The notes under the pieces are model-generated. The model saw nothing but the letters and a program-made list of their open reading frames with translations. It did no database searches and was not told the DNA's origin. A stretch of DNA of 41,342 bases from a virus. The stretch is taken from positions 1 to 41,342 of IMG/VR virus record IMGVR_UViG_3300025585_000076; one strand, 5' to 3'. Position 1 is the first letter of the stretch; each line of letters begins with the position of its first letter. Shown piece by piece: positions 32,486 to 39,974 of this stretch. The position numbers and the translations under genes are program-made.

Positions 32486-33316
32486 TTACTTTATGTTAAG
32501 TCTCATTTGTTTGTATATACCTTTCTTTTCTGGATATTGCTGATCTTTTAATACCATGCTTGCGCCACACATTTCTTTGCATGTGCCACACTTTCCAATG
32601 TAAATAGATGGTCTGTGCATGCTTACTATTTGCTTCGCCCCAAGAAACTTTTTCACATCGGTTTTTATCAGGTTTGACTTTACGAATGGGTTGTTTTTTC
32701 CGACACGTAAAACCGTGTCAATAACACCATCATTTGCAAATAGTTGATTTTGAATTTCATTCATCCTTGCACCCTCATTAGTTTCAATGTTAAACCTACA
32801 TGAAACAACCCTCAAAAGTGATTTGCAGTAACGCTTTAGTACTTCATATTGCTCAACTGCGTTTATTCGCTGTCGCTCGCTATCTAATGCTGATGTGCTT
32901 GTGTTAATACATATATTGATTGTTTTGAAATAATCAAGGTGTTCTTGCGTTAGATTAGTCCAATGCTTTGTTACTACAACTATGTGCTTGTTGCACTTCT
33001 CAATCTGCCTTATAATTTTCACCGTATGTTCCCAATCTTCTGACGGATCGCCACTTGTTCCCATGCGCACAAAATCGAGTTTAGCGCGATTTATGCTGTT
33101 TACTATTTCGCGCCTGTGCTTTTCACTCTTAAAGTTGCGCTTGACGCTTTGGCTAAAGTCATACCCATATCGGGCCGCTGCGTTTGCCGCATAGCAGTCA
33201 TGGTAACAGCCGCCATCATATTCGGCCATGCCATACCTGCAACCGATAAGGGGGTCTAATGAATAGACCCCCCTTGAGTTCCTCGTAAAACTGATTATGT
33301 CTGAATAGGTCCTCAC
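32486..33316 (-). CDS. Radical-SAM-like protein (DUF5131-like layout)
   Basis: A 276-aa protein. Cys26, Cys37 and Cys41 (LIGC, then GGCYHDCYA) form a Cys cluster in the layout of phage DUF5131/radical-SAM proteins, whose members read GC ... GC-x-x-CYA; here the spacing is 10 and 3. Further marks are GTSGDPSEDW at 86-95 and VVVTKHW at 113-119, common in this fold, and a C-terminal CGTCKEMC (243-250) that could hold a second cluster. It overlaps the methyltransferase by ATGA. Its sequence is more AT-rich than the rest of the phage. It may act on a modified base or on DNA; this is inference. Confidence 0.65.
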   Translation of the reverse strand: MRTYSDIISFTRNSRGVYSLDPLIGCRYGMAEYDGGCYHDCYAANAAARYGYDFSQSVKRNFKSEKHRREIVNSINRAKLDFVRMGTSGDPSEDWEHTVKIIRQIEKCNKHIVVVTKHWTNLTQEHLDYFKTINICINTSTSALDSERQRINAVEQYEVLKRYCKSLLRVVSCRFNIETNEGARMNEIQNQLFANDGVIDTVLRVGKNNPFVKSNLIKTDVKKFLGAKQIVSMHRPSIYIGKCGTCKEMCGASMVLKDQQYPEKKGIYKQMRLNIK

Positions 33317-34701
33317 AACCTACCTATATTAACGTGTCTGTCCTTTATCTTCGACATATCGCCCTTATAGAAAATCAATATCTTCTGTTCACGCTTCGGG
33401 AACTTTCTGTAATGAAGCGTTCTTTTAGCATGCGCCAATCGTGTAAACTCACACTCAAGGTATACAATCTTGTTGTAGATATGTAGCCCTTGCTCTTTGA
33501 AAAATAGTTCATGTTCAGCTTCACACCCATAATAAGCCCCGTTCTTATCTCTGCTGTCTCCCGTCATTACAACGAAAAAGCAATTATCATTCAGGGCCTC
33601 AATAGCGTTCTTGTATCCCATGAAAAGCGTATCCCTGAACTCTTCATAAGTGGGTAATGAGTTAAGCTCACCTTTAGGCGGGTTGCCGTCATAATCGAGG
33701 TAATCTTCAACCTGATAGTATGGTGGGCAGGTGAACACTAAATCGTATTTCTGCTTAGGCTTAAACTTTGAGCTATCAGATTGCAGCCATTTCGTGTTAT
33801 AAAAGTCCTGACAGATAGCGTTGTTTGCATCACATTGATTCTGCCTGATCTCGCTTGACAGGTATTCGTACCCGCAATAACCAGTTACAAAGCCGAACTG
33901 AACGCCACCGCCAAACGGGTTATATACACGAACACCGTCCTTTGGCATGAAGAACCGAAGAATAACCTCACAGGCCACTGGGTCAAGAACAGATACGTTT
34001 CCATTAAATGACTTGCCCTTTTTATTGACTACTTGCCCGTCCTCTATTTCTTGAGTGGCAAGCACAACATTAGACATTCCATTATCACCCATCCAAGCAC
34101 CTTCACGGCTTGCAAATTTTGGGTTTTCAATGCCGTGGCGTTCCCCCGCATCTTCAATACGCTCGTTCCATTCGCGCTTCATTTTCAACCAGTCAGCGCG
34201 TGTTGATATCCACACATTTGTCATTGTGGCATGTGCAAGCCTTTTCATACGCACTTGCTCAAACGTACCGTAGACCACGTACGAATAACCGCTCATGTTC
34301 AGGTACTCTTTGAACCCGATTGAGAAAAATACCTTCGGGTTTTCGAGGTCATGCTTTTGGCTAACGGTCATTACCATTGGATAGCCGTACGTGTTTTGCT
34401 TAATGATCTCATTCACCATTTGCTTGTAAATGTCCTTGTCTTTTTTGTCCAATGACATTGCAGACTGCAATAGACAGAACTCCTTTGCATCGTGATTTAC
34501 CTCGAACGTAAAGAACCCTGCAAACTCATCATTGATCTTTAGAATGATCGCTGAATGTATCTGCATGTTTTTACGTGCCGCACGGTATGCCACCTTGTCT
34601 TCTATCGCCAGTTTAGCAACAGCGGTTTCGTACCCAGACCCTATGACTGATGGCACGTACTCAAATGATACCTTATCCTCAAAAAGTCGTTCCTGTCTCA
34701 T
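33313..34701 (-). CDS. DNA methyltransferase with N-terminal GNAT-like domain
   Basis: A 462-aa fusion. The C-terminal ~220 residues form an amino-methyltransferase (N6-A or N4-C type): NPFGGG at 261-266 is motif I of the DPFxGxG kind, and TCPPYY at 324-329 is the catalytic motif IV. Residues about 40-150 resemble a GNAT acyltransferase (IILKINDEFAGFFTFEV, then ending IGFKEYL), a fold that includes the Mu Mom DNA-modification enzyme. I choose ATG 34701; the longer frame would begin at a TTG inside the promoter. It is coupled to the radical-SAM gene. DNA modification is very likely; the exact product is unknown. Confidence 0.7.
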   Translation of the reverse strand: MRQERLFEDKVSFEYVPSVIGSGYETAVAKLAIEDKVAYRAARKNMQIHSAIILKINDEFAGFFTFEVNHDAKEFCLLQSAMSLDKKDKDIYKQMVNEIIKQNTYGYPMVMTVSQKHDLENPKVFFSIGFKEYLNMSGYSYVVYGTFEQVRMKRLAHATMTNVWISTRADWLKMKREWNERIEDAGERHGIENPKFASREGAWMGDNGMSNVVLATQEIEDGQVVNKKGKSFNGNVSVLDPVACEVILRFFMPKDGVRVYNPFGGGVQFGFVTGYCGYEYLSSEIRQNQCDANNAICQDFYNTKWLQSDSSKFKPKQKYDLVFTCPPYYQVEDYLDYDGNPPKGELNSLPTYEEFRDTLFMGYKNAIEALNDNCFFVVMTGDSRDKNGAYYGCEAEHELFFKEQGLHIYNKIVYLECEFTRLAHAKRTLHYRKFPKREQKILIFYKGDMSKIKDRHVNIGRL

Positions 34702-34728
34702 GTTGTTTTGGTTGTGTTGATGATGCCG

Positions 34729-34755
34729 CAAATTTAGACCGCCTCACATTAGGCG
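34729..34755 (-). promoter_or_regulatory. Promoter and dyad operator of the DNA modification pair
   Basis: The minus strand has a perfect dyad CGCC-TAATGTGA-GGCG (34755-34740), then GTC and the -7 box TAAATTTG (34736-34729). The ATG follows about 28 nt later after an A/C-rich leader. Here the dyad lies just upstream of the -7 box and not over it. Confidence 0.65.
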
Positions 34756-34769
34756 AAATGAATTTAAGA

Positions 34770-34934
34770 TTAAATGTTTGCCCGATATTTCCCGTTCTTT
34801 TCCACTACCACCCCTTCCGCGATGAGTGCGCGAAGTGACTTGACCTGAACGAGTCGGACGCGCTTTTTGATCTCCATGTAAGTGAGCGGGCCATCTTTTA
34901 GGGCGGCAAGGATCTCGGATTGTTTGGGGGTCAT
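34770..34934 (-). CDS. Winged-helix DNA-binding protein
   Basis: A 54-aa protein; ATG 34934 overlaps the YopX stop (ATGA), and the longer frame is overlap. It is a minimal winged helix: MTPKQSEILAALKDGPLTYM (helix and turn), a recognition helix around QVKSLRALIAEGV, and a wing VVEKNGKYRA. It lies directly upstream of the DNA modification pair and may control that promoter. Confidence 0.65.
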   Translation of the reverse strand: MTPKQSEILAALKDGPLTYMEIKKRVRLVQVKSLRALIAEGVVVEKNGKYRANI

Positions 34935-35293
34935 TGTTCGTGGATGTTGCCTGTTACGGTTGGTTGTGGTATGCCGCACAACGGCCATTCATTGTTGTCA
35001 TTCTTAACAAAGAAGCCGCATGAGTCATCGCGCCAAAACACGGTTGTAGTGCCGCCCATGTAGCTATTAATTATGTCCCCCTCGTAAATCTCCTTTCCGT
35101 TCTTATCGAGTAGCCCCGTGAACTGCATTATGTCAATGCAAACGTGATCCGCGTTCATCCAACACCCATTACCAGGCAAAAGGATAGAATTGCACGTGTA
35201 GTTGGGGTCTTCCATATCGGTATTACCAATTTGAACCTTGTAGTTCATCTCCTTTCGGACTTTGTCCCAAGCCCTAAACTTTATTGTTCTCAT
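34931..35293 (-). CDS. YopX family protein
   Basis: A 120-aa protein with the YopX hallmark: the N-terminus IKFRAWDKVRKEM and the string MQFTGLLDKNGKEIYEGDII at about 56-75. The family is widespread in phages of many hosts and has no agreed function. ATGA overlaps on both sides place it in the early operon. Confidence 0.85.
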   Translation of the reverse strand: MRTIKFRAWDKVRKEMNYKVQIGNTDMEDPNYTCNSILLPGNGCWMNADHVCIDIMQFTGLLDKNGKEIYEGDIINSYMGGTTTVFWRDDSCGFFVKNDNNEWPLCGIPQPTVTGNIHEQ

Positions 35294-35508
35294 TGTATCT
35301 CCAGTTCGCTTGTGATGTTATCAAGGCCAAACAGCACGTCAAACTCGCGGGTTACGTCTCTGTTGCCTATCTTGACGGTTGTGATTGATGCTGTTGAAGG
35401 ATCATCGCCACCCGCGTCAGTTGTGCCACGGTAGCGCGATATGACAGCGTGAACCTCTTTAGTGGTAGTCAGGCCGTCAGCTGATGAGATTTCGATGGTT
35501 AGGGTCAT
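35290..35508 (-). CDS. Small early protein of unknown function
   Basis: A 72-aa protein, beta-rich and acidic (MTLTIEISSADGLTTTKEVH, ending NITSELEIQ). It starts exactly 30 nt after the conserved promoter-like string also found before recT. No family recognised. Confidence 0.55.
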   Translation of the reverse strand: MTLTIEISSADGLTTTKEVHAVISRYRGTTDAGGDDPSTASITTVKIGNRDVTREFDVLFGLDNITSELEIQ

Positions 35509-35538
35509 GCTGCAAGTTTCGGGTGTTTCTTGTTTGTC

Positions 35539-35558
35539 GAAATGAAAATGGGGTTAAA
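35539..35558 (-). promoter_or_regulatory. Early promoter-like element, copy A
   Basis: The minus strand reads TTTAACCCCATTTTCATTTC, 30 nt before the ATG at 35508. The element before recT differs at one position and has the same 30-nt spacing. Confidence 0.55.
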
Positions 35559-35561
35559 TGT

Positions 35562-35723
35562 TCAAGCCTTTTGCGCCTTTATCACCTCAATCAGCTTTTG
35601 GTGCAATTCGTCTCGCTTGTCCTTATTATCAAATCGGGTGCAGTACTTTATCGCCTCTCCAATTTGGTAAGCGTAGGCTGTTGCTGGGTCAGCAAAAACA
35701 ATCTTTTGTTCCTTTGATTCCAT
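35562..35723 (-). CDS. 53-aa protein, DUF3310-like
   Basis: A 53-codon frame with ATG 35723 one base after the recT stop. The peptide (MESKEQKIVFADPATAYAYQ ... IGEAIKYCTRFDNKDKRDEL) resembles the short AIKY-x-x-R helix of DUF3310-type phage proteins. It fills an otherwise empty 216-nt gap. Family assignment is tentative. Confidence 0.6.
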   Translation of the reverse strand: MESKEQKIVFADPATAYAYQIGEAIKYCTRFDNKDKRDELHQKLIEVIKAQKA

Positions 35724-35724
35724 C

Positions 35725-36771
35725 TCATCCGTTGATTAAAAGTTGCTCATTCTCCTCGCTCACATTGTAGTGCTTTCTGATAGTCTCCATTGACGTGCCC
35801 GCTTTCACCTTCGCGGCAACGGCTGCCCATTTCTCATGATCTGGCGTGAGGTCGGGTAATTGCACCGTTGCCTCCTGCGCGATCTCTCGCACCATACGCG
35901 CATCGTCAACGGGCTGATTGTTCTGCAAGTACTCAATGGCCCGCGATGCCTCAATCGATGTGTAATCACAAGCCTCGCGTTCAATCTTGGCCTTTTCGTC
36001 CTCGCTGATGGTGGCCGTCCTGAGTAGCGTATCCACAAGGCCCCATTGAGAGTGAGTGCATGGGTAGTCGGTGCTGTCTATTTCGATGGCCTCCGCGACC
36101 CGCTCGGCCCCGCCTGACTTTGGTAGATACTTGAAGTGCCGCTTAATTACCGACTTGCGCCACATTTCGGCCTCGTCAGTAATCCATGTTGAACTCATGC
36201 CGCCCGTGTTGCCCTTTGCCTTTTGGTAGCTCTCCGACCGTTCACGTATGGCCTCAACATCTTCGCGGCTCATGATCTCAACCGACTTGCTGCCATCGGC
36301 AAGGATGGCAATGGAGTACACCGCCAACTTATCGCCCCTCGGCTTGCCTGTAAGGATGTACGGCTTGTGTTTCGTCACCTTGTCCGCTGATGCGAAGTCG
36401 AAGTCAAAGTCATCGCCCGCCCACACTATGCGGGCTTCAATTGATTTCACCGTTCCGCAGTCCGTTAGCAACTTAGCCAGGCCCTGATATGAAGGCTCAA
36501 GTGAACACTCAACACCGTTCAGCTTGCGGCTATACCGTGGCACCAAATAGGCCAGTTTGAGCGCAGGGTTAAGGCTCAATCCGATCTGAGCGACATTCAT
36601 AACGGCCATCTGAATCGATGCCGTCTGTGCCTTTGCCAAGTAGTCATTCTTGGCCAGTATCTGACAGGCGAATGATACCTCTCGCTGATAGGTCTGCTCA
36701 TCGGTCAGTTCGACAAATCGCGGGCGCAATGCCTCGAACGTCTTGGGTGTTATTGCTACTGATGTGGTCAT
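35725..36771 (-). CDS. recT: RecT-family single-strand annealing protein
   Basis: A 348-aa protein with the RecT core: an N-terminal helix, QMAVMNVAQIGLSLNPALKLAYLVPR (about 54-79), then SLEPSYQGLAKLLTDCG (about 90-106), and a later AEMWRKSVIKRHFKYLP segment. It anneals single strands in recombination and repair of phage DNA. No RecE/exonuclease partner is adjacent; the VRR nuclease and SF2 helicase further down are the other recombination genes. The start codon sits in a 15-bp sequence that is repeated 103 nt upstream. Confidence 0.9.
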   Translation of the reverse strand: MTTSVAITPKTFEALRPRFVELTDEQTYQREVSFACQILAKNDYLAKAQTASIQMAVMNVAQIGLSLNPALKLAYLVPRYSRKLNGVECSLEPSYQGLAKLLTDCGTVKSIEARIVWAGDDFDFDFASADKVTKHKPYILTGKPRGDKLAVYSIAILADGSKSVEIMSREDVEAIRERSESYQKAKGNTGGMSSTWITDEAEMWRKSVIKRHFKYLPKSGGAERVAEAIEIDSTDYPCTHSQWGLVDTLLRTATISEDEKAKIEREACDYTSIEASRAIEYLQNNQPVDDARMVREIAQEATVQLPDLTPDHEKWAAVAAKVKAGTSMETIRKHYNVSEENEQLLING

Positions 36772-36875
36772 TGTGTAAAGGTCTTGCCTGTGGCGTGTTG
36801 AGAAATGAAATTGGGGTTAAACCTTTGAGGAAAGTATATCTTTTTTAGTGCCGTCCAAGAACTGATGTGGTCATT
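36758..36875. repeat. 15-bp direct repeat flanking a promoter cassette before recT
   Basis: The sequence ACTGATGTGGTCATT occurs at 36758-36772 and at 36861-36875. The first copy contains the recT start codon; the second contains the stop codon of the ParB-fold gene. The segment between carries the early promoter-like element. An ancestral ATGA junction that was split by an insertion or partial duplication would give this picture. Confidence 0.65.
36809..36828 (-). promoter_or_regulatory. Early promoter-like element, copy B (recT)
   Basis: The minus strand reads TTTAACCCCAATTTCATTTC, about 30 nt before the recT ATG, matching copy A at 35539-35558 in 19 of 20 positions and in distance to the start codon. 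Upstream is an AT-rich run (AAAAAAGATATACTTT). Confidence 0.55.
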
Positions 36876-37668
36876 TGGCGATTGCTCTTATGAAAAGCTG
36901 TTTCACATCTTGATCGGACTTTAGTACGGACACATCGCGCCCCTCCTTGAAGTACACGTAAGCCTTCAATATCAACTCCTCAACGCTTGATTTTGGAAGT
37001 GGCGCAACTGCGCTCAAATTGCGTATCAGCCGATCGCGCAACAGGTGTATCACATTCATTTCAATGTTCCTTCCAGTACATACCTGATTAAAAAACTCTT
37101 CTATTGAACTTTGGTCAAACATTGCAAGAAAGCTACCGATGATGCTGGCCTGTATTTTGACCTGTGACTTGCGGGCCAAGTGGTCAGCAATTTTGTAGCA
37201 TCTATCAATCAGGTCTCGGTTAGCCTCGTAAAATTCAATCTGTTCTGAGGCGGTCGGTCGTGCCAAAGGAAATTTGCATGAGTGCGTTTTAAGCTTCAAG
37301 AGATTCCGTACAAGGGCCGCTTTTTTATTCGCGTCAATCTCCCCATCGATGTGCATGATGTTGCCGACAGTCCTTGCTGCTCCTGTATCTATTGTCTTAA
37401 TAGAAATGTGGTCAATGTCGGTCACGACCCACATCGCAATCGATACTCCCGACCTCAGAACGGCTGACAATCGATGTTGCCCGTCAATCAGGAAGCCGTT
37501 AGTGTCAAACTTTATGGTTTCCCCGTTGTCGCTTTGCCACCTTCCGCTACTCATGTCGTTGGCGTACATCATTACTATGTCCTTTTTGATGGGGCGGTTT
37601 CTTTCTACGTTCTTACTCAAGAACTCAGCGGCCAATGTTGGCGTTACGGTTACTCTGCAAATGTTCAT
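36871..37668 (-). CDS. ParB-fold DGQHR-type protein
   Basis: A 265-aa protein. DGQHRLSAVLRSG at 62-74 is the conserved box of DGQHR/ParB-superfamily proteins, preceded by a strand DTNGFLI. The rest is helical with a Lys/Arg-rich middle. Such proteins occur in phages and in DNA modification loci; ParB folds can act as nucleases or NTP switches. It may belong functionally with the modification genes, or with recT, which follows. Confidence 0.65.
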   Translation of the reverse strand: MNICRVTVTPTLAAEFLSKNVERNRPIKKDIVMMYANDMSSGRWQSDNGETIKFDTNGFLIDGQHRLSAVLRSGVSIAMWVVTDIDHISIKTIDTGAARTVGNIMHIDGEIDANKKAALVRNLLKLKTHSCKFPLARPTASEQIEFYEANRDLIDRCYKIADHLARKSQVKIQASIIGSFLAMFDQSSIEEFFNQVCTGRNIEMNVIHLLRDRLIRNLSAVAPLPKSSVEELILKAYVYFKEGRDVSVLKSDQDVKQLFIRAIAK

Positions 37669-37690
37669 GGCTTTGGTTGATGTTTGATTG

Positions 37691-37993
37691 TTACCCCTCC
37701 GATTCTGACCACCTTACCTCTATGACCCGTGTCGGCCCTTCGATGGTGACGAGATGGTTATCCGCTATCCGAACAGTCAAACGGTAATTGGGTGTGATCT
37801 CATCGGGACTGATCGCGGCCATACTCAACGCTCGGCATATTTCGCCTAATGCGGTGTCGGTTGTTGTGATCGTACGCAGACACCGTTCACCATTCGGCAC
37901 GTTGTAGCCCGCGTAGTGAATGATGCGCTCGGCAACGTCACGCCCTTCGGCTGTGGCGTATATGCCTGATCGGAGTTTGTCGGTGGTGGTCAT
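37691..37993 (-). CDS. Hypothetical early protein
   Basis: A 100-aa protein (begins MTTTDKLRSGIYATAEGRDV) with alternating helix and strand and no known motif. It is the first gene after the promoter region at 38013-38072 and lies 22 nt before the ParB-fold gene. Confidence 0.55.
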   Translation of the reverse strand: MTTTDKLRSGIYATAEGRDVAERIIHYAGYNVPNGERCLRTITTTDTALGEICRALSMAAISPDEITPNYRLTVRIADNHLVTIEGPTRVIEVRWSESEG

Positions 37994-38012
37994 CGCGTTT
38001 GTTTTGTGGGGT

Positions 38013-38072
38013 CAAATATCCCCCGCCAAACATTGGGCGACATTAAAACGGAATGAAAATGTGATTAAAATG
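38013..38072 (-). promoter_or_regulatory. Early promoter region with dyad, copy 2 of the ~49-bp repeat
   Basis: The minus strand runs CATTTTAATC ... CGTTTTAATGTCGCC and contains CGCC-CAATGTTT-GGCG (38039-38024). Another -7-like box GATATTTG lies at 38020-38013, about 20 nt before the ATG at 37993. The 49-nt part is closely similar to 27641-27689. Confidence 0.65.
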
Positions 38073-38078
38073 CAGGGG

Positions 38079-38312
38079 CTACTTGCCCTCCAATATGGTC
38101 AAGCGGTTCTCCAATACCTCAATCTGTTTAGCCTGGGTGAGGCACACGCCCTCCAATACTTTCACCCGTGCGCGAAGTGTTGACCTGTTCGCGATGGCCT
38201 CAGTAATCAATCGCAGCACCAATTCGGCACCGTTCCATATAAGTTGAAACGGTATCGGGTTGCCGTCTTGTAGGTTCTGCGCGGCTTTCTTATTTAACTC
38301 AGATTCGGTCAT
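38079..38312 (-). CDS. Small helical coiled-coil protein next to the endolysin
   Basis: A 77-aa protein: a polar N-terminus, an amphipathic middle (FQLIWNGAELVLRLITEAIA) and a leucine-repeat coiled coil (VKVLEGVCLTQAKQIEVLEN). Its start overlaps the endolysin stop (ATGA). No signal peptide. It could be a lysis regulator or a small assembly factor. Confidence 0.55.
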   Translation of the reverse strand: MTESELNKKAAQNLQDGNPIPFQLIWNGAELVLRLITEAIANRSTLRARVKVLEGVCLTQAKQIEVLENRLTILEGK

Positions 38313-38755
38313 GGCCTAACGATTACAATCTTGTTGACGTTGTTTGCGCCCGTGTCCTTAGAGTCGATATGGAGCCAGCCAAAGTATGGCCCTGTGCTGC
38401 GTGAGGTGTAGGCAATATCCTCAACCCGCCTGATACCCATCGCGTATGCCTCAACTGGGTTCGCCACGATCCATTCAAACACCGTGCGCGGGGTCGTGCC
38501 TTTGGTTAGGAATTTGAGGTCGAACGCGCAGCCCGATTTGTGCATTGAATACTTCGCGCCAGTTTTCGTGTCCATTCGTCTCAGTCCCGATTCCTTGTAC
38601 CCCATGCCGTTGATCCGAATGGGGCCGAACTTATCCCGAAGCGCGTCAATTGCCTTTAGCGCGATCGGATCGAGCATGGCCCAACATTCTGCCTCCGTGT
38701 AGTTCTCAAGGAACCAAGGATCGACAAGCTCGTCAATAGTGAAATGGGTGGTCAT
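38309..38755 (-). CDS. Endolysin, M15-type peptidase
   Basis: A 148-aa zinc peptidase of the VanY/M15 kind: SMHKSGCAFD at 70-79 (SxHxxGxAxD, metal ligands His72 and Asp79) and GWLHID at 126-131 (His129). Residues 1-60 are the helical start with the conserved FTIDELVDP. It would cut peptide cross-links of the cell wall. There is no secretion signal, so it depends on a holin; the gene for a membrane protein overlaps its start (ATGA). Confidence 0.9.
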   Translation of the reverse strand: MTTHFTIDELVDPWFLENYTEAECWAMLDPIALKAIDALRDKFGPIRINGMGYKESGLRRMDTKTGAKYSMHKSGCAFDLKFLTKGTTPRTVFEWIVANPVEAYAMGIRRVEDIAYTSRSTGPYFGWLHIDSKDTGANNVNKIVIVRP

Positions 38756-38988
38756 TGGTCATGATTTGATCTACGTTTCTTAGCAAGTGTTCTCGCGTAG
38801 TCTAAGCCATAGTAGTAGATTCGCGATGCCCACCATCCAAAAGTACCCCAAAACACCCAGTGAGGCATTTCAAATGACAGCAGCGTTTCAATGCCTATCA
38901 TGCATAGGTAATAGCTGAATATAAGCGTTGCTGTGACAATTGCCGCTGACCCGATTGATGCGAGGTTGTCAATCTGTTTGTCGGTCAT
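38752..38988 (-). CDS. Holin-like membrane protein
   Basis: A 78-aa protein; ATG 38988 is chosen, the longer frame running into the promoter. One span at about 12-37 (GSAAIVTATLIFSYYLCMIG), an aromatic hydrophobic stretch at 43-61 (HWVFWGTFGWWASRIYYYG) and a strongly basic tail (AKKRRSNHDQ) fit a two-span holin. ATGA coupling to the endolysin supports a role in lysis. Confidence 0.6.
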   Translation of the reverse strand: MTDKQIDNLASIGSAAIVTATLIFSYYLCMIGIETLLSFEMPHWVFWGTFGWWASRIYYYGLDYARTLAKKRRSNHDQ

Positions 38989-39028
38989 CCTATCAGTCTT
39001 ATCAGGGTTAAAAGGTCGGTGTATTGAC

Positions 39029-39044
39029 CGCCAAACATACGGCA
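39029..39044 (-). promoter_or_regulatory. Promoter with dyad before the lysis pair
   Basis: The minus strand reads TGCC-GTATGTTT-GGCG, and TATGTTTG (39039-39032) is a -7 box. The inner GCC/GGC pairs are intact, the outermost pair is not. The holin-like ATG is about 40 nt downstream. A CTTTTTAATCGGTC segment upstream resembles the two 49-bp elements. Confidence 0.6.
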
Positions 39045-39080
39045 CAAAACAGCGCGACCGATTAAAAAGAGATGAAACCT

Positions 39081-39287
39081 TCACCCTTGCCCGCCAACGT
39101 CCGATGGGCATAGTATGTCTGATAACTTAGTCGCACCTGTGCGCTTGCCGTCTATCGAGTAGACCACTATATTAAGTGGCCCAAGATATTTCAACAGCCT
39201 ATGCAGATATGACCGTTGCGCAAAGAACACCACGAGGCGAAACGCAGCGGTTGTTTTGACGGTGTATATTGTTGTTAGTTCAGCCAT
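39081..39287 (-). CDS. Hypothetical protein of the lysis region
   Basis: A 68-aa protein (begins MAELTTIYTVKTTAAFRLVV) with a strand-helix-strand look and a C-terminal Gly-rich end. It has one of the few Shine-Dalgarno-like leaders (AGGGGTGAG before ATG). No motif recognised. Confidence 0.5.
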   Translation of the reverse strand: MAELTTIYTVKTTAAFRLVVFFAQRSYLHRLLKYLGPLNIVVYSIDGKRTGATKLSDILCPSDVGGQG

Positions 39288-39297
39288 CTCACCCCTG

Positions 39298-39318
39298 CCC
39301 GCGCGACAATTTCGCGGG
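39298..39318. other. GC hairpin between the holin-like gene and the next gene
   Basis: CCCGCG (39298-39303) pairs with CGCGGG (39313-39318). On the plus strand it is followed by a T-rich run, on the minus strand it is not. So it is not a normal terminator for the minus-strand genes, but it could block antisense transcription or stabilise mRNA ends. Confidence 0.45.
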
Positions 39319-39343
39319 TTTGTTGTTCTTGCTGTGTACGCCC

Positions 39344-39589
39344 TTACGCCTGACCTTCGGGCGCGGCTTGTGCTGTGTTGCGTTGGTCTTTGTCACGGGA
39401 ACTTTTTGAACTGCCAAAGTAGTAATTGAGAACCGTTCCGAAAGCGGTCAAAAGTGCGCCTAATGCAATGTTCACAAGGTCGTGCGAGCTTTCGGGTATG
39501 GGCGTGTAGAACAACAGGAACACAAGCGCAAACGTGCCAGTTATGACGGCAAACGCCAACATACCCATAAACACGTTGCGGCCTTGCAT
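39344..39589 (-). CDS. Two-span holin-like protein
   Basis: An 81-aa protein starting MQGRNVFMGMLAFAVITGTF. Membrane spans lie at about 8-29 and 38-57, the second ending in LNYYFGSSKSSRDKD, a string typical of phage holins where the last span is followed by FGSS-x-x-S and charged residues. The start follows the upstream stop as TAATATG. It is the best holin candidate here, with a second one at 38752. Confidence 0.7.
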   Translation of the reverse strand: MQGRNVFMGMLAFAVITGTFALVFLLFYTPIPESSHDLVNIALGALLTAFGTVLNYYFGSSKSSRDKDQRNTAQAAPEGQA

Positions 39590-39590
39590 A

Positions 39591-39974
39591 TTACAGCAGA
39601 TCGAGATTGATCTTCGCGTCAACACCTTGCTGCTTGAACATCTGCTGCATAGCCTCGGCCATCCTCAGTTGGCGGTCTGTCAGCTTTTTCATTTGGGTAT
39701 CGTTTTCGGCTTTGTGCCGCGCGAACTCCTCGATAAGTTGTTGCCGTGCTTTCTCGCACTCTTCACCCTGTCGTGCCATGACCGTAAGCCGACCCTCTAA
39801 CCCCTCGGCAAGTTCACGCCATACTGTTATGGCCCTGTTGACGTTGTCCAACTCAGACCCCTTCGCCTGAGATTGCCCCTTACGCCATGCCATGATTGTA
39901 GTAGCCACGCCTGCCGCAGCGGTGGCGATGGTCGGAGCGTAGGTGGTCAGGTCGATTTCCATTGTTTTGCTCAT
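39591..39974 (-). CDS. Membrane-anchored coiled-coil protein near the lysis genes
   Basis: A 127-aa protein: a hydrophobic N-terminal segment at 12-30 and then a coiled coil over most of the rest (WRELAEGLEGRLTVMARQGE, KLTDRQLRMAEAMQQMFKQQ). This shape fits an inner-membrane spanin or a tail-linked membrane protein. ATG 39974 overlaps the stop of the 67-aa gene. Its first 29 codons recur at 1-89, the other end of the same circular map. Confidence 0.6.
   Translation of the reverse strand: MSKTMEIDLTTYAPTIATAAAGVATTIMAWRKGQSQAKGSELDNVNRAITVWRELAEGLEGRLTVMARQGEECEKARQQLIEEFARHKAENDTQMKKLTDRQLRMAEAMQQMFKQQGVDAKINLDLL

Noticed and set aside
39298-39318. Terminator for the holin-like gene
   Set aside because: The T-rich tail is on the plus strand only, while the genes run on the minus strand.
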